NCBI GenBank assembly: GCA_014204635.1 | Contig: JACHLS010000003.1 | Location: 310,001 to 374,000 of the forward strand | Length of the DNA: 64,000 nucleotides | From: Sporosarcina luteola | GTDB lineage: Bacteria; Bacillota; Bacilli; Bacillales_A; Planococcaceae | Reading direction: 5' to 3' | Part shown: positions 13,164 through 22,702 of the stretch, in pieces | Numbering within the stretch: position 1 is the first letter of the stretch | Layout: each line of letters begins with the position of its first letter | Notes under the pieces: generated by a model | The model's input: only the letters and a program-made list of their open reading frames with translations | Databases searched by the model: none | Told to the model about the DNA's origin: nothing | Made by a program: the position numbers and the translations under genes

Positions 13164-13409
13164 TTATCCGTTCTCATTTTTCCTGCCAACCAAAACAATA
13201 TCCTTTCCGATCGTAACCACCTCGGCATACTTGACCTGCTTCAAATCTTTCATTTTTGCGTCGGAAAAGAATGAACGCTCGGCCCCACCCACATGCAACG
13301 AGTCAACCTTTCCACTTTTTATGTCAATCGTTGCATCTTGCACAAATCCTATGAAGGATCCTCGTTTCACTTCGATGACTTCCTTCTTCTGCAAGTCGGT
13401 AAATTTCAT
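13164..13409 (-). CDS. ylmC: PRC-barrel sporulation-associated protein, YlmC/YmxH family
   Basis: An 81-residue single PRC-barrel-like domain (MKFTDLQKKEVIEVKRGSFIGFVQDATIDIKSGKV in pieces). Family members YlmC and YmxH are sporulation-linked, with no known activity. The start at 13409 follows GGAGAGG; a longer frame reaching 13460 has no ribosome site. It lies between sigG and ylmE, where B. subtilis has ylmA-ylmD; ylmA, ylmB and ylmD (pgeF) are not in this interval. Confidence 0.85.
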   Translation of the reverse strand: MKFTDLQKKEVIEVKRGSFIGFVQDATIDIKSGKVDSLHVGGAERSFFSDAKMKDLKQVKYAEVVTIGKDIVLVGRKNENG

Positions 13410-13485
13410 TGCCTCTCCTCCTTCTATACTAAGATATGAAGGAGAAGGGGAAAAAAGCAATTAGATCTATTGCAAAGCATGCAAA

Positions 13486-13521
13486 GAGGCGATTGGAAAG
13501 ATAAGATTCCAACCGCCTTTT
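13486..13521. terminator. Hairpin between sigG and ylmC
   Basis: GAGGCGATTGGAAA and TTCCAACCGCCTTTTC form a strong stem-loop just past the sigG stop. The T-run is better on the plus strand (TTTTC) than on the minus strand, so it may be bidirectional or only a transcript-end stabiliser. Confidence 0.55.
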
Positions 13522-13532
13522 CGGTTACTGTT

Positions 13533-14318
13533 TCATTTTTTACTCTCCATGCCATCGCGGATAATCTTGATCGCATTTTTTTCAAGCCGGGAAATTTGAG
13601 CCTGGGAAATGCCTAACTCCTTTGCGATCTCCGTTTGTGTCTGTCCTAAATAAAATCGTTTAGAGAGGATCAGTTGTTGTCTCTCACTCATGCCAGAAAC
13701 CGTTTCTTTTACAGCGACATAGGTCAGCCATCTTTCTTCCGAGACGGTTTTATCCTGCAATTGGTCCATAATAAATACTGGATCCCCTCCATCGCTGTTC
13801 ATCGGTTCATGAAGGGACATTGGATCTTGGATGGCATCTAAGGCAAACAAGATATCATCCTCCGGTATTCCGGTCACTTCAGCCAAATCTGATATGCGAG
13901 GTTCTTTTTGAAACTCATTGATGTATTGCTCTTTCGCCTTGATCGCCTTATAAGCAATATCTCGCAAGGAACGGGAAACACGGATTGCATGATGATCGCG
14001 CAGATGTCTTTTAATTTCGCCGATGATCATCGGCACTGCATATGTTGAAAACCGGACGTTATGTTTCAAATCAAAGTTATCAATTGATTTCAGCAAGCCG
14101 ATGCACCCGACTTGGAACAGGTCATCCGCCTGCTCGCCTCGGTATGCAAAGCGTTGTACGAGACTTAGTACTAATCGCAGGTTTCCAACGACAAGTTCTT
14201 CCCGAGCTGATTCGTCACCGTTCTGAAGCCGAATAAAAGTTTCTTTCATCACTTCGTTCGACAGTAATGGCAAATTGGACGTATCGATACCGCAGATTTC
14301 CACTCTAGTACGCATCAT
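13533..14318 (-). CDS. sigG: RNA polymerase sporulation sigma factor sigma-G
   Basis: A 261-residue late forespore sigma factor. Features: an N-terminal VEICGIDTSNLPLLSNEEM-like segment typical of SigG, region 2 (GNLRLVLSLVQRFAYRGEQADDLFQVGCIGLLKSIDNFD), region 2.4 (RFSTYAVPMIIGEIKRHLRD) and region 4.2 helix-turn-helix (QTEIAELGISQAQISRLEK type). Downstream of sigE as in B. subtilis. It has its own candidate forespore-type promoter at 14357-14385, in line with sigG being transcribed by sigma-F and sigma-G. Two adjacent ATG codons (14318 and 14315) follow GGAGG; the first is used. Confidence 0.96.
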   Translation of the reverse strand: MMRTRVEICGIDTSNLPLLSNEVMKETFIRLQNGDESAREELVVGNLRLVLSLVQRFAYRGEQADDLFQVGCIGLLKSIDNFDLKHNVRFSTYAVPMIIGEIKRHLRDHHAIRVSRSLRDIAYKAIKAKEQYINEFQKEPRISDLAEVTGIPEDDILFALDAIQDPMSLHEPMNSDGGDPVFIMDQLQDKTVSEERWLTYVAVKETVSGMSERQQLILSKRFYLGQTQTEIAKELGISQAQISRLEKNAIKIIRDGMESKK

Positions 14319-14356
14319 TCGCTTTTCCTCCGCTTTCTGTAGATGACTGTAGGGGA

Positions 14357-14385
14357 TAGTTTGTCCTCCAGGTTACAGAATATGC
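14357..14385 (-). promoter_or_regulatory. Candidate sigma-F/sigma-G promoter of sigG
   Basis: The minus strand has GCATA at 14381-14385 and GGACAAACTA at 14357-14366, matching forespore promoter consensus (G-ATA and GGnnAnAnTA). The spacer is 14 bases, one or two shorter than usual, which lowers confidence. The position, about 40 bases before the sigG start, fits. Confidence 0.45.
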
Positions 14386-14412
14386 GAAAAAGGGAAGCGC
14401 CAATTTCAACCA

Positions 14413-15123
14413 TCAAGCGATCGGATGATTCAACCGATCCCGCAAATCAGATATGATTTTCTTTTCAAGCCGGGAGATATACGACTGAGAAATGCCTAAT
14501 AACTCCGCCACTTCCTTCTGTGTCATCTCTAGCTGTCCCGTCAGGCCGAATCGGCATTCCATAATATAACGTTCGCGTTCATCTAGCAGCATGATCGCTT
14601 CGATCATATGCTGCCTCTCCAATTTTTTTTCTACATCATCGATAATAATATGCTCATCCGTACCTAAAATATCAGATAAGAGCAATTCATTGCCGTCTGC
14701 ATCTGAATTCAATGGCTCATCAAAAGAAATTTCAGATTTGGTCCGGTTCGTTTTACGCAAGTGCATAAGAATCTCATTTTCAATACATCTTGAAGCATAG
14801 GTAGCCAATTTTATGTTTTTGTCACTTTTAAACGTTTCAATTGCTTTAATTAATCCGATTGTCCCAATACTGATCAAATCCTCGATATGAGTATTTGTAT
14901 TATCAAAACGTCTTGCTATATAGACGACAAGCCGTAGATTTTTTTCAATCAATGTATCTCTCGCTTCCATATCGCCTTCCATGAAAGCACGGATCGTCTG
15001 CGCTTCTTCTTCCCTCGTCAATGGCTTCGGAAGTGATTCATGGCCCCCAATATAAAAGGTGCCCCGTTTTCTCCGAAAAAAACTTGTTAAGATCGACAAC
15101 CAACTCTTCAACTTATACCACAT
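14413..15123 (-). CDS. sigE: RNA polymerase sporulation sigma factor sigma-E (pro-form)
   Basis: A 236-residue early mother-cell sigma factor. The N-terminal pro-sequence ([27 protein letters not shown] in pieces) is hydrophobic/basic and is followed by the YIGGHESLP region where SpoIIGA cleaves. Regions 2 ([31 protein letters not shown]) and 4.2 ([14 protein letters not shown]) are intact. The start at 15123 overlaps the spoIIGA reading frame by 11 bases, so the protease and its substrate are coupled. A longer frame to 15186 lies wholly inside spoIIGA and is rejected. Confidence 0.96.
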   Translation of the reverse strand: MWYKLKSWLSILTSFFRRKRGTFYIGGHESLPKPLTREEEAQTIRAFMEGDMEARDTLIEKNLRLVVYIARRFDNTNTHIEDLISIGTIGLIKAIETFKSDKNIKLATYASRCIENEILMHLRKTNRTKSEISFDEPLNSDADGNELLLSDILGTDEHIIIDDVEKKLERQHMIEAIMLLDERERYIMECRFGLTGQLEMTQKEVAELLGISQSYISRLEKKIISDLRDRLNHPIA

Positions 15124-15967
15124 GCGCTGTTCCCCTTTCTTTTGATATGGACTCCATCGCAGATACGTGTAAGATCGCCTGTGCACCTTCCGGATAACGA
15201 TTGTCCTCTCTTGTCAGCACCAAATAACCTGGCTGCAACACTTCCCCTTCTTCCATTCTCCATTGTTCGTACTTGAAGCCGATCGCCCAGCTGAAGCCTT
15301 GTACGGTAGTGAGACGAATCAGCCTGATTCCTTTCTGATGCTCAGCGGGAAAGGACTGTAAATTGGCTAGCTCGTTTGGATTCCATTGTTCCAATGGGCC
15401 AATCAATTCTTTTGGAATGTAACGTTTTACAGCCTGATAGGAAACAAAATGCACAGGGGCGCCCGTCATTGGCTCTGTACAACTGTTGCCAGTATCGATA
15501 AACACGTGCAAGCGGATGTCCTGATTCCAAATTCGCAGTGTCGATCGGCAAGAAAAAGCATCAAGCTGCTTCGCCACTCGCACGTCAAGCCATTTCCCTT
15601 TAAAAATAGATAAAGAAATGTAAGCGATAAGTGCACTTAGTAAAACAGAAAAATGCATGGGCACAGCAAATGCCTGAGCTGAATAAACCGTTAGCAATCC
15701 GCCGGAAAAGAGGGCACCGATCAATACGATGCCCACTGCCTTCCTCCATACTTCAAATGCTCTACCAAATGCACAGTAGGTCATAATGAAAAACGAGACG
15801 ATTATACTAAAGATGGAGGAAGAAAACATTGTGACGGGCAATGCACCTGAAAAGGAGGCGAACCAAAGTCGTCCACGGGCGGCCTGAAGGTTTCCCGTTT
15901 TATTCGCAAATGAGAGCACGGCAAAATTAAAAACCATATTCAATGCGATAATCAGTTCCCCATACAT
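15113..15967 (-). CDS. spoIIGA: Sporulation sigma-E processing peptidase SpoIIGA
   Basis: A 284-residue membrane-bound aspartic protease that converts pro-sigma-E to active sigma-E in the mother cell. The N-terminal half has five hydrophobic segments. The C-terminal protease domain carries the single active-site triad in [12 protein letters not shown] (residue ~167). The start [11 protein letters not shown] at 15967 has GGGAGGG upstream; a 15-codon longer frame is less likely. First gene of the spoIIG operon with sigE. Confidence 0.94.
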   Translation of the reverse strand: MYGELIIALNMVFNFAVLSFANKTGNLQAARGRLWFASFSGALPVTMFSSSIFSIIVSFFIMTYCAFGRAFEVWRKAVGIVLIGALFSGGLLTVYSAQAFAVPMHFSVLLSALIAYISLSIFKGKWLDVRVAKQLDAFSCRSTLRIWNQDIRLHVFIDTGNSCTEPMTGAPVHFVSYQAVKRYIPKELIGPLEQWNPNELANLQSFPAEHQKGIRLIRLTTVQGFSWAIGFKYEQWRMEEGEVLQPGYLVLTREDNRYPEGAQAILHVSAMESISKERGTAHVV

Positions 15968-16328
15968 GGTCCACCCTCCCTTGAACGTTAGAATAACACT
16001 TGGCCCATGCAATGTTTGTCGGATCAGAAATTTATTTTCTTCAAATATTCGACAGTACCGGCAATGGATTTCTTACATTTGTGTCGGGAGTTTCTTATTT
16101 CGTTCGTACGATTGTTACATGAAAAGAATCACAGCAGAAGTTCTTGCCCAATTAGAAAAGGACTTCCCACTGTGGCGGGAAATCCTTTTCTATTGAATAT
16201 TGCTGAATGGCAATTTGGTTTAAACTCCCTCAAAAAAATGAGAAAATATGGCACATCTCAGCTCTTGGTACACATGAGCCGAATCCTCTGTAGCTTAAAC
16301 GGCGAAAAAATCAATTACCGCCAGATAA
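15968..16328. other. Intergenic region between spoIIGA and ftsZ
   Basis: No gene is supported in these 361 bases. On the minus strand TGTCGAA at 16048-16054 matches the Spo0A box, about 80 bases upstream of spoIIGA, as expected for a Spo0A-activated spoIIG promoter. A second weaker match (TTTGTCGGAT) lies on the plus strand near 16016-16025. An imperfect palindrome (AAAAGGACTTCCC and GGGAAATCCTTTT, 16157-16189) lies upstream. B. subtilis has bpr and bpf in this interval; they are absent here. Confidence 0.5.
16048..16054 (-). promoter_or_regulatory. Candidate Spo0A box of the spoIIGA-sigE operon
   Basis: The heptamer TGTCGAA on the minus strand is the consensus Spo0A-P recognition core. Its location upstream of spoIIGA, a classical Spo0A target, supports function. 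A 7-mer alone is weak evidence. Confidence 0.45.
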
Positions 16329-16362
16329 CAAAAGACTTCCAGCGTACACTGGAAGTCTTTTG
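16329..16362. terminator. Terminator after ftsZ
   Basis: An almost perfect inverted repeat (CAAAAGACTTCCA and TGGAAGTCTTTTG around an 8-base loop) with A/T runs on both sides lies six bases after the ftsZ stop. It closes the ftsA-ftsZ transcript and can work in both directions. Confidence 0.85.
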
Positions 16363-16367
16363 TTTCC

Positions 16368-17534
16368 TCATTGTCTGCGCTGGCGGTTCCGTAAAAACGT
16401 CGGAATGTCGAGAGCGTCTTCCTGTTGATTCGTTTGTTGTGGTTGCCTTTGCGGCTCAGTTTGCTGATGTTGCTGTGGTTCTTCTCTTCGCGAAGGAGCC
16501 GTGTGTTGGATTGGCTGCGTTTCACGTTGCCGTGTACCGCCAAAGCCAGGTCCTCTATTGGAACGCACTTGCACCAGCTGTTCTTCGTTAAAACCGGTTG
16601 CAATTACTGTAACAATGATCTCATCCTTCAAATCATCATTAATACACGAACCGAAGATCATATTCACATCTTCGTCTGAAGCAGATGCGACTATGTCAGC
16701 CGCCTCCTGCACTTCAAACAGGCTGAGATTCGAACCGCCGGTAATATTCATGATAACGCCTTTTGCTCCATCAATGGAAGTTTCTAACAACGGACTGGAG
16801 ATGGCTTTTTTCGCCGCTTCGGCTGCACGGTTCTCACCGGTTGACAACCCGATTCCCATTAATGCGGAGCCTTTATTTGACATAATTGTTTTGACATCTG
16901 CGAAATCCAAGTTAATTAGACCTGGAGTTTTGATCAAGTCTGAAATACCTTGTACACCTTGACGCAGAACATTATCCGCTTGTGAGAAAGCTTCCAACAT
17001 CGGCGTGTTCTTATCAATAATTTCAAGCAATTTATCATTCGGAATAACAATCAGGGTATCGACCGATTCCTTCATGGCTGTAATGCCGCCAATTGCTTGG
17101 GTAGAACGTTTTCTTCCTTCAAACGTGAATGGGCGTGTAACGACACCTAACGTCAAAGCACCTAAATCCTTTGCGATCTGGGCGATGACCGGGGCAGCTC
17201 CCGTACCAGTTCCGCCTCCCATTCCTGCGGTAACGAAAACCATATCGGCTCCCCGCAATGCCTCTTCAATCTGTTCCTTACTTTCTTCAGCAGCTTTTTT
17301 ACCTACTTCTGGATTTGCTCCTGCTCCAAGCCCTCTTGTAAGCTTTGCTCCGATTTGTAATTTGACATCTGCATTCGATAGTTTAAGCGCTTGCGCGTCT
17401 GTATTTACCGCTATGAATTCGACACCTTGCACTCCATGTTCAATCATCCGGTTGACCGCATTGTTTCCGCCTCCGCCTACGCCAATCACTTTAATGACAG
17501 CAAGCGAGTCGATATTTGTATCAAAATCTAGCAT
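16368..17534 (-). CDS. ftsZ: Cell division protein FtsZ
   Basis: A 388-residue tubulin-like GTPase that forms the Z ring. The N-terminal GTPase domain has [15 protein letters not shown] and the tubulin signature [16 protein letters not shown] near residue 105. The polymerisation domain follows. A Gln-rich flexible linker occupies about residues 330-370, and the C-terminal conserved peptide [13 protein letters not shown] binds FtsA, SepF and other partners. It follows ftsA by 46 bases and ends at a strong terminator. Confidence 0.98.
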   Translation of the reverse strand: MLDFDTNIDSLAVIKVIGVGGGGNNAVNRMIEHGVQGVEFIAVNTDAQALKLSNADVKLQIGAKLTRGLGAGANPEVGKKAAEESKEQIEEALRGADMVFVTAGMGGGTGTGAAPVIAQIAKDLGALTLGVVTRPFTFEGRKRSTQAIGGITAMKESVDTLIVIPNDKLLEIIDKNTPMLEAFSQADNVLRQGVQGISDLIKTPGLINLDFADVKTIMSNKGSALMGIGLSTGENRAAEAAKKAISSPLLETSIDGAKGVIMNITGGSNLSLFEVQEAADIVASASDEDVNMIFGSCINDDLKDEIIVTVIATGFNEEQLVQVRSNRGPGFGGTRQRETQPIQHTAPSRREEPQQHQQTEPQRQPQQTNQQEDALDIPTFLRNRQRRQ

Positions 17535-17580
17535 CCGTCTCTCCTCCTAGTTCTTAAACTAACCCAGTAAGTTTTCGTAG

Positions 17581-18870
17581 TTACTCGAAAAAACCATCAA
17601 AGAATTTTTTCGTTTTGCTTATCAAGGACGATTTCTTCTCTTTTGGCCGATCATTGATAGGCTTTTTAACAGTGGCCGCCGCTACTCTCTCCGCACCTTC
17701 ATCGCGGGAAGGTGGCTCTGAGGATGGCGATACTCCGAAAAATGCATCTTCCATGTAAGCGTATCGGATCAATCCAACTGCAGTGGCATACATCGGTTCA
17801 CGTACCCCGATATATTCCGGTGTATGGATCCGGACCCTCGTTTTGAGTACATGGCGGGCCAACTGAAGTATCCCCTCAAGCTTGGTTGTTCCACCTGTCA
17901 GGACGACGCCGCCCGGCAAATCCCGGAGGCCCATTTGATAGAACTCTTCCAGCACGAGGTCAAATAGCTCCTCCAGTCGCACGCCAATGATTTCCGATAT
18001 GTATCTTTGGCTGTACTGGTCTTTGGATTCCGCTCCGATGACCGGTACTTCAAACAATTCATCGTCGGACGCGTCATCATAAAACGCATGTCCATATTGA
18101 TGTTTGATCTTCCTCGCTTGTTCAGTCGGCGTTTTCAAAATGATCGATAAATCTTTTGTAAGATGATCCCCGCCGACCGGAATGACCGAGGTTGCAATTA
18201 ATCGGCTATCCCTGAAAATCGCAATTGTCGTGGATCCGCCGCCTATGTCAATAAAGGCGGTCCCGTGATTCTTTTCATCATCCGTTAATCCGAATGTGCC
18301 CGCTGCGAGCGGCTGTAAATAAATTTCCCGTATCGTCAGTCCAGCCCGTTCCACACACCGCAGGATATTGTGCACAAGCGTTTTGGACGTTGTAATTAAC
18401 GTACCGTCCATCTCCAGACGGACGCCGATCATGCCACGCGGGTCTTTTATCTCATCATAATCATCCACAATGAACTGTTTGGGAATGATATTCACAATTT
18501 CTCGTTCTGGCGGAACTGACATCACTTGAGCAGAGGTGATAACGCGTCCGAGATCGTCATCCGTGATTTCACGGTTTTCCGAATTAACGGCAACCACCCC
18601 TTTGACGTCTTGCAAGATGACGCCATTAGCTGGAATTCCAAGGATAACATCCCGGATTTGCATGCCGGTCATTCGTTCCGCTTGGTCAACCGCTTTACGG
18701 ATAGACTGCACGGTCGCGTCAATGTCAATGATTGTCCCTTTCCGTATACCTGCAGACTGGACATTGCCAACGCCGATTACATGCAGGGATCCGCCATCGA
18801 CTTCACCGATCAATACTTTGACCGAAGAAGATCCTATATCAAGTGATACATAGATAGTAGATTGACTCAA
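17581..18870 (-). CDS. ftsA: Cell division protein FtsA
   Basis: A 429-residue actin-like ATPase that tethers FtsZ to the membrane. The N-terminal phosphate-1 motif is SLDIGSSSVKVLIGE. The 1C domain lies around residues 85-165. The phosphate-2 block is AFIDIGGGSTTIAIF and the adenosine loop is GVVLTGGTTKLEGI. The C-terminal amphipathic helix (SKTKKFFDGFFE) is the membrane anchor. It lies between sbp and ftsZ, with a candidate promoter upstream. Confidence 0.97.
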   Translation of the reverse strand: MSQSTIYVSLDIGSSSVKVLIGEVDGGSLHVIGVGNVQSAGIRKGTIIDIDATVQSIRKAVDQAERMTGMQIRDVILGIPANGVILQDVKGVVAVNSENREITDDDLGRVITSAQVMSVPPEREIVNIIPKQFIVDDYDEIKDPRGMIGVRLEMDGTLITTSKTLVHNILRCVERAGLTIREIYLQPLAAGTFGLTDDEKNHGTAFIDIGGGSTTIAIFRDSRLIATSVIPVGGDHLTKDLSIILKTPTEQARKIKHQYGHAFYDDASDDELFEVPVIGAESKDQYSQRYISEIIGVRLEELFDLVLEEFYQMGLRDLPGGVVLTGGTTKLEGILQLARHVLKTRVRIHTPEYIGVREPMYATAVGLIRYAYMEDAFFGVSPSSEPPSRDEGAERVAAATVKKPINDRPKEKKSSLISKTKKFFDGFFE

Positions 18871-18905
18871 TTAAATGGCACCTCCCATTACAACTCTTAC
18901 ATTAC

Positions 18906-18934
18906 ATTCTATTGTATTATAGTCGTATTGTCTA
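18906..18934 (-). promoter_or_regulatory. Candidate sigma-A promoter for ftsA-ftsZ
   Basis: Minus strand TAGACA, 17-base spacer, TAGAAT, about 35 bases before the ftsA ATG. Each hexamer has one mismatch to consensus. This is the position of the known ftsAZ promoters in B. subtilis. Confidence 0.5.
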
Positions 18935-18965
18935 AATATTTTCGCCATCGCCATCCCAAATCCTT

Positions 18966-19337
18966 TCATTTCAATTCATTCGCATCAGAAACCTTTCCCC
19001 GCTCTGTCCATTTGGTCAATAGGATTCTACGAATGACCGCTATATTCTGGAACAATCTGACTCCGAACGCGAAGACAGCGGCCAAGTACAAGTCGACTCC
19101 TAGATGAACGCCCAAGAAAGCTAATGCAGCAGCCAAAGCGATATTAAAGAAAAAGCCGGAAATAAACACTTTATCATCGTAAATATGTTGAAGATGCGCC
19201 CTTATTCCCCCAAAGAGTGTATCCAGCGCAGCCAAAACGGCTATGGATAAATAGTTTGTATAAATTTGCGGTATTTGAATATCTGATAGAAGACCAAGCG
19301 ATATCCCGAGTAATAATCCTAATAACGGCAACCACAT
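18966..19337 (-). CDS. sbp: Small basic protein Sbp (DUF1290 membrane protein)
   Basis: A 123-residue protein with about four hydrophobic segments. MWLPLLGLLLGISLGLL at the start, LDTLFGGIRAHLQ in the middle and GVDLYLAAVFAFGVRLFQNIAVIRR near the end closely match B. subtilis Sbp, whose role is unknown. I use the ATG at 19337 because AAGGGG is seven bases upstream. An ATG two codons earlier overlaps the ylxX stop (ATGA). Conserved position between ylxX and ftsA. Confidence 0.88.
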   Translation of the reverse strand: MWLPLLGLLLGISLGLLSDIQIPQIYTNYLSIAVLAALDTLFGGIRAHLQHIYDDKVFISGFFFNIALAAALAFLGVHLGVDLYLAAVFAFGVRLFQNIAVIRRILLTKWTERGKVSDANELK

Positions 19338-19339
19338 TG

Positions 19340-20059
19340 TCATTCCCCTTTCGGAAGTTCTTCCAAGTACAGATTTTCAAATTTTTCCGGCCACCCTCGA
19401 ATTTCAACCTCTTCCTTCGGTTCACTGATTTCTATTATTAAATTTTCAAGATAAAAATCATCGTGAATGGACGAAGCCAGTAAATAATTGTAAAGCTTTT
19501 CACAGTCTTGCATCGATTGCGTGACTATTTTCATTTCAAATGGAGGAGTAGAGACATCCAAGCCATTGACAGTTGTCATCCCATTAATATCCCGAATGGA
19601 ACTGAGCATCGTGTACCGCTTCCCGTCAATTTCTAAATCAAGCCCTTTGAATCGATTTAAATCATTGACAAAGCGGATGAGCAAGTCTGATGAAATGCTC
19701 GTGATTGGCATTCCATACGCGATGCTTTCGGGAGATGGCTTCACTTTAATCAGAAGCCCTGGGCCTCGTAAATCCGTTTCTCCTGCTTGTTGTCGCAGTT
19801 TCTCCACTGTGTCTGCCAAAGCTTTCCCTGTATTATGCTCTGACATCGACTCGTAAGAAGCAATTGTCTTGTCCAATTCGCGTATTTCTTTCAACAGCTC
19901 CGAGTGTGTCTTTTTCTCCTCTGCCAACTCTTGGCGTATGGCCCAAATATCCCTTGTATCACGTTCCTCAGGATGTTTCAACGTATTGTATTGGACGGAA
20001 ATCATGAAGCCTATCACGAGAAGGACGATCGTAAACTTCCACCCGATCGTTCTATTCAA
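19340..20059 (-). CDS. ylxX: DUF881 membrane-anchored protein YlxX
   Basis: A 239-residue protein with one N-terminal transmembrane segment (residues ~7-22), a coiled-coil stretch (IWAIRQELAEEKKTHSELLKE region) and a C-terminal DUF881 domain (GPGLLIKVKPS, LLIRFVNDLNRFKGLDLEIDGKRYTMLSSIRDINGMTTVNG in pieces). No activity is established. It is a paralogue of the neighbouring ylxW; the pair lies between divIB and ftsA, suggesting a division-linked role. Confidence 0.88.
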   Translation of the reverse strand: MNRTIGWKFTIVLLVIGFMISVQYNTLKHPEERDTRDIWAIRQELAEEKKTHSELLKEIRELDKTIASYESMSEHNTGKALADTVEKLRQQAGETDLRGPGLLIKVKPSPESIAYGMPITSISSDLLIRFVNDLNRFKGLDLEIDGKRYTMLSSIRDINGMTTVNGLDVSTPPFEMKIVTQSMQDCEKLYNYLLASSIHDDFYLENLIIEISEPKEEVEIRGWPEKFENLYLEELPKGE

Positions 20060-20086
20060 TGGCTGCCGCCTCCCTTCAGCGATTAT

Positions 20087-20809
20087 TCATCTTTCGTTCC
20101 GCAACGCAGGCAGACGGATCTCTTTCAATTGCTCCAGTGTGACAACAATGTTCTCCCGGGCAAGTCCATCCAGCACACCGCCTTTTAAATTCAGTGCAGA
20201 AGAAAGGACATCGGCGTCTCCCGCAGCTTCAATAACGAAAGGTGCAGGAAACGTTCTGCCGTCAATTGTAATCACAGGGCCTGTACACTTAATATATGAA
20301 TTGGAAGTGACGCGTTGCCCATTGATGGCCAGTCCTTGGGCGCCTGATATCCGCAATTCATTGACCACACGCAAAATATGGGACTCATGAACAATGTAAT
20401 CATTTGGATTCTGTTCGATGGGATTATAATCGGCGTCTTTCAATGTAATTCTGACGCCTTTTCCAACAGCTGGAATCACACCTAAAAGCAAGCGAAGGTT
20501 TTGCGCCTCCTCGACTAAGCCCTCATGGTTCTTTTCCTTGTCCGAAAATGATTGCTCAGCTTTTCGGATCACTTCCTGTTTCGAAGTCATTTCGTCCGCG
20601 AGCTCCTTGTTCCGTTCCTGTTGCTCGATCAGTTCTCCCCGATATCTTTCCTCTTGCATAAGCGAAGGGTATTGAAAGGATTCTTCTTCCTGATGATTGC
20701 CTAACATGCGGTAAGAAAAAGCGAATATGAACCCCAGGACAAGAAAGACTAATGGAAATAAGATGGGGCGTCCTCTCTTGCGATCCAACTCATTCACTTT
20801 CTTCTTCAT
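20087..20809 (-). CDS. ylxW: DUF881 membrane-anchored protein YlxW
   Basis: A 240-residue protein with one N-terminal transmembrane segment (FPLVFLVLGFIFAFSYRML), a long coiled coil (residues ~50-110) and a DUF881 domain (GVRITLKDADYNP, VVNELRISGAQGLAINGQRV, APFVIEAAGDADVLSSALNLKGGV). The start MKKKVNELDRKRG at 20809 follows AGGTGAGG and overlaps the divIB 3' end by 20 bases. A longer frame inside divIB is rejected. Function unknown. Confidence 0.88.
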   Translation of the reverse strand: MKKKVNELDRKRGRPILFPLVFLVLGFIFAFSYRMLGNHQEEESFQYPSLMQEERYRGELIEQQERNKELADEMTSKQEVIRKAEQSFSDKEKNHEGLVEEAQNLRLLLGVIPAVGKGVRITLKDADYNPIEQNPNDYIVHESHILRVVNELRISGAQGLAINGQRVTSNSYIKCTGPVITIDGRTFPAPFVIEAAGDADVLSSALNLKGGVLDGLARENIVVTLEQLKEIRLPALRNER

Positions 20810-21572
20810 GCACCTCACCTTCCTTTCCGGCTCCATACGCCTCGCTAAAGGGAGTAAAGAAGGTGCCGACCTCCATATCAATTATACCTTTTTCATAGCC
20901 TGATAACTGCGCAGTAATTTCTGGATAATAATCCATCTTCTCCGCGAACGATGGGATGTCCGCGTGTACCTCATACCCATCATCCATATAGACAATCAAA
21001 CTATCCGGATCGACTTCATCACCGATCGAAATAATTTCAGATATCAATTGGAACACATTCTTGTCCATTTTCAGCAGCTGTTTGATGATCCGTTGCGCAT
21101 CCTTAGTGTCTTTTACATTCGATAAAATCGGAACGTTCGGTTTTGTTGTTTGACCATGAAATGTGTTTCCATTCTCCAAGAGAAGATTATACTGTCCTTT
21201 TTCCTCTGTATAAGCTACTACTTTCCATTCGGTGATCGAGATTACCACGTCATTGAACCATTTTCTGGATATGCTGACCTTTTGGACGCCTTCCAAACCT
21301 TCCAACGTCTCTTGTACTTCGTGTAATTTGAAACCCCATAAAGATCCATCAGGCTGTATACCACTTTTCTCAATATACGAATTTTCGTTTTGCAATAAGG
21401 CACCCTTTACTTTGATGGTTCCAATTTTGCTAATAGGCGATTGGAAATAAAGCAAGAACAGGAGGGCAATACAGAACACAGCCAATATGAAAATAAACTT
21501 TTTATTTGTTTTTCTCCGGCGCTTCTCCCGCATGGATGGTATCCTGTCTTGAATATCTATGACTTTGTCCAT
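20790..21572 (-). CDS. divIB: Cell division protein DivIB/FtsQ
   Basis: A 260-residue bitopic division protein. A basic cytoplasmic tail (residues 1-25) and one transmembrane segment (FIFILAVFCIALLFLLYF) are followed by the POTRA domain (SKIGTIKVKGALLQNENSYIEKSGI) and the beta domain. The acidic C-terminal tail (EVHEEESE) is typical of Bacillus DivIB. It works with FtsL and DivIC to control septal wall synthesis. In B. subtilis murG and murB precede it; here it directly follows the spoVE-type gene. Confidence 0.93.
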   Translation of the reverse strand: MDKVIDIQDRIPSMREKRRRKTNKKFIFILAVFCIALLFLLYFQSPISKIGTIKVKGALLQNENSYIEKSGIQPDGSLWGFKLHEVQETLEGLEGVQKVSISRKWFNDVVISITEWKVVAYTEEKGQYNLLLENGNTFHGQTTKPNVPILSNVKDTKDAQRIIKQLLKMDKNVFQLISEIISIGDEVDPDSLIVYMDDGYEVHADIPSFAEKMDYYPEITAQLSGYEKGIIDMEVGTFFTPFSEAYGAGKEGEVHEEESE

Positions 21573-21583
21573 ATTGTCCCTCC

Positions 21584-22678
21584 TTATCTAGTTTGTTCTC
21601 GATAGAATGCGAAGTGTAAAATCGCACCGACTGCCATCCAGGTTGTCAAGAGTGAAGAGCCTCCGTAACTGATAAATGGCAAAGTGACCCCTGTAACCGG
21701 CAATAGACCAGAAACGACTCCGGTATTTAAAAAGGTTTGAAAAATGATCATGGACGCCATACCGGAAGTAATTAAGAACGCATGGAATGTCTTGGTGCGA
21801 ATCGCGATGCCAAATGCTGAAAACAGCAAGACACCAAAGAGAACCAGTAATGTTGTCGCTCCAATGAACCCCGTCTCTTCCGCAATGATGGAAAAGATAA
21901 AGTCATTTTGGGGTTCCGGCAAATACAAATATTTTTGTCGGCTATTCCCGAAGCCGTGGCCGAACAATCCTCCCGGGGCAATTGCAAATAATGATTGAAT
22001 ACCTTGGAACCCATTTCCCAACGGATCATTCCATGGATCGATGTATGATTTAATCCGATCCATTCGATACGCGGCTGAGGCGATCAGAATGACAAAAGCA
22101 CCTATGCCGCCAACTCCCAGAAGCCCAAAAAAAGTCAATGGATACCCTGCGATGAACAAGATGACAAACGCGGAAACAATCATGATGACGGCTGAGCCTA
22201 AATCAGGTTGCATCATAATAAGAGCGGCTGGAAGTAAAATGAGTACAAAATGCTTGATTTCAAATGGGTTTTTTCCAGCTGGCTTTTTCATACTGCATGC
22301 CAATTTACCGATCAAAGCCACTTTCACGAATTCCGCAGGCTGAATGCTGAAAGGTCCAAGGGCAATCCAACTTTGTGACCCATTTCGTACTGCGCCAATG
22401 CCAGGAATCAATACAGCTGCGAGCAAGATGATCGTAATGTAGTAAAAATAAGTCCAAAATGTCGAATTCGACAACAGAGGACTTTTCATCATAAGATAGG
22501 CAACCCCAAAAGATACGACCATATAGATTCCTTGTTTCACAATAAAGGGAGAAGAATCAGCATAATGTGTTTTCCCCCAGTAAGAACCTGCCGAATGGAC
22601 AAAAATGAGTCCGATGAACGACAGCGCCACTGCCGAAATGATAAACGCCGCTTTCAGTTTCTGTTCCAGTGAACGCAT
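21584..22678 (-). CDS. spoVE: SEDS-family peptidoglycan glycosyltransferase, SpoVE/FtsW type
   Basis: A 364-residue polytopic membrane protein with about ten transmembrane segments that polymerises lipid II. Signatures are VRNGSQSWIALGPFSIQPAEFVKVALI near residue 105 and MMQPDLGSAVIM, with LPVTGVTLPFISYGGSSLL at the end. The similarity and location between murD and divIB point to SpoVE (spore cortex) rather than vegetative FtsW, and its likely partner is SpoVD nearby. The ATG is placed unusually close to GGAAGG, so the true start is a little uncertain. Confidence 0.88.
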   Translation of the reverse strand: MRSLEQKLKAAFIISAVALSFIGLIFVHSAGSYWGKTHYADSSPFIVKQGIYMVVSFGVAYLMMKSPLLSNSTFWTYFYYITIILLAAVLIPGIGAVRNGSQSWIALGPFSIQPAEFVKVALIGKLACSMKKPAGKNPFEIKHFVLILLPAALIMMQPDLGSAVIMIVSAFVILFIAGYPLTFFGLLGVGGIGAFVILIASAAYRMDRIKSYIDPWNDPLGNGFQGIQSLFAIAPGGLFGHGFGNSRQKYLYLPEPQNDFIFSIIAEETGFIGATTLLVLFGVLLFSAFGIAIRTKTFHAFLITSGMASMIIFQTFLNTGVVSGLLPVTGVTLPFISYGGSSLLTTWMAVGAILHFAFYREQTR

Positions 22679-22702
22679 CCTTCCGTTTTTAGATAAACTG
22701 CT

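Noticed and set aside
22660-22678. CTG start for the spoVE-type gene
   Set aside because: GGAAGG touches the ATG, and a CTG three codons later would be better spaced, but the ATG is present and homology does not decide between them.
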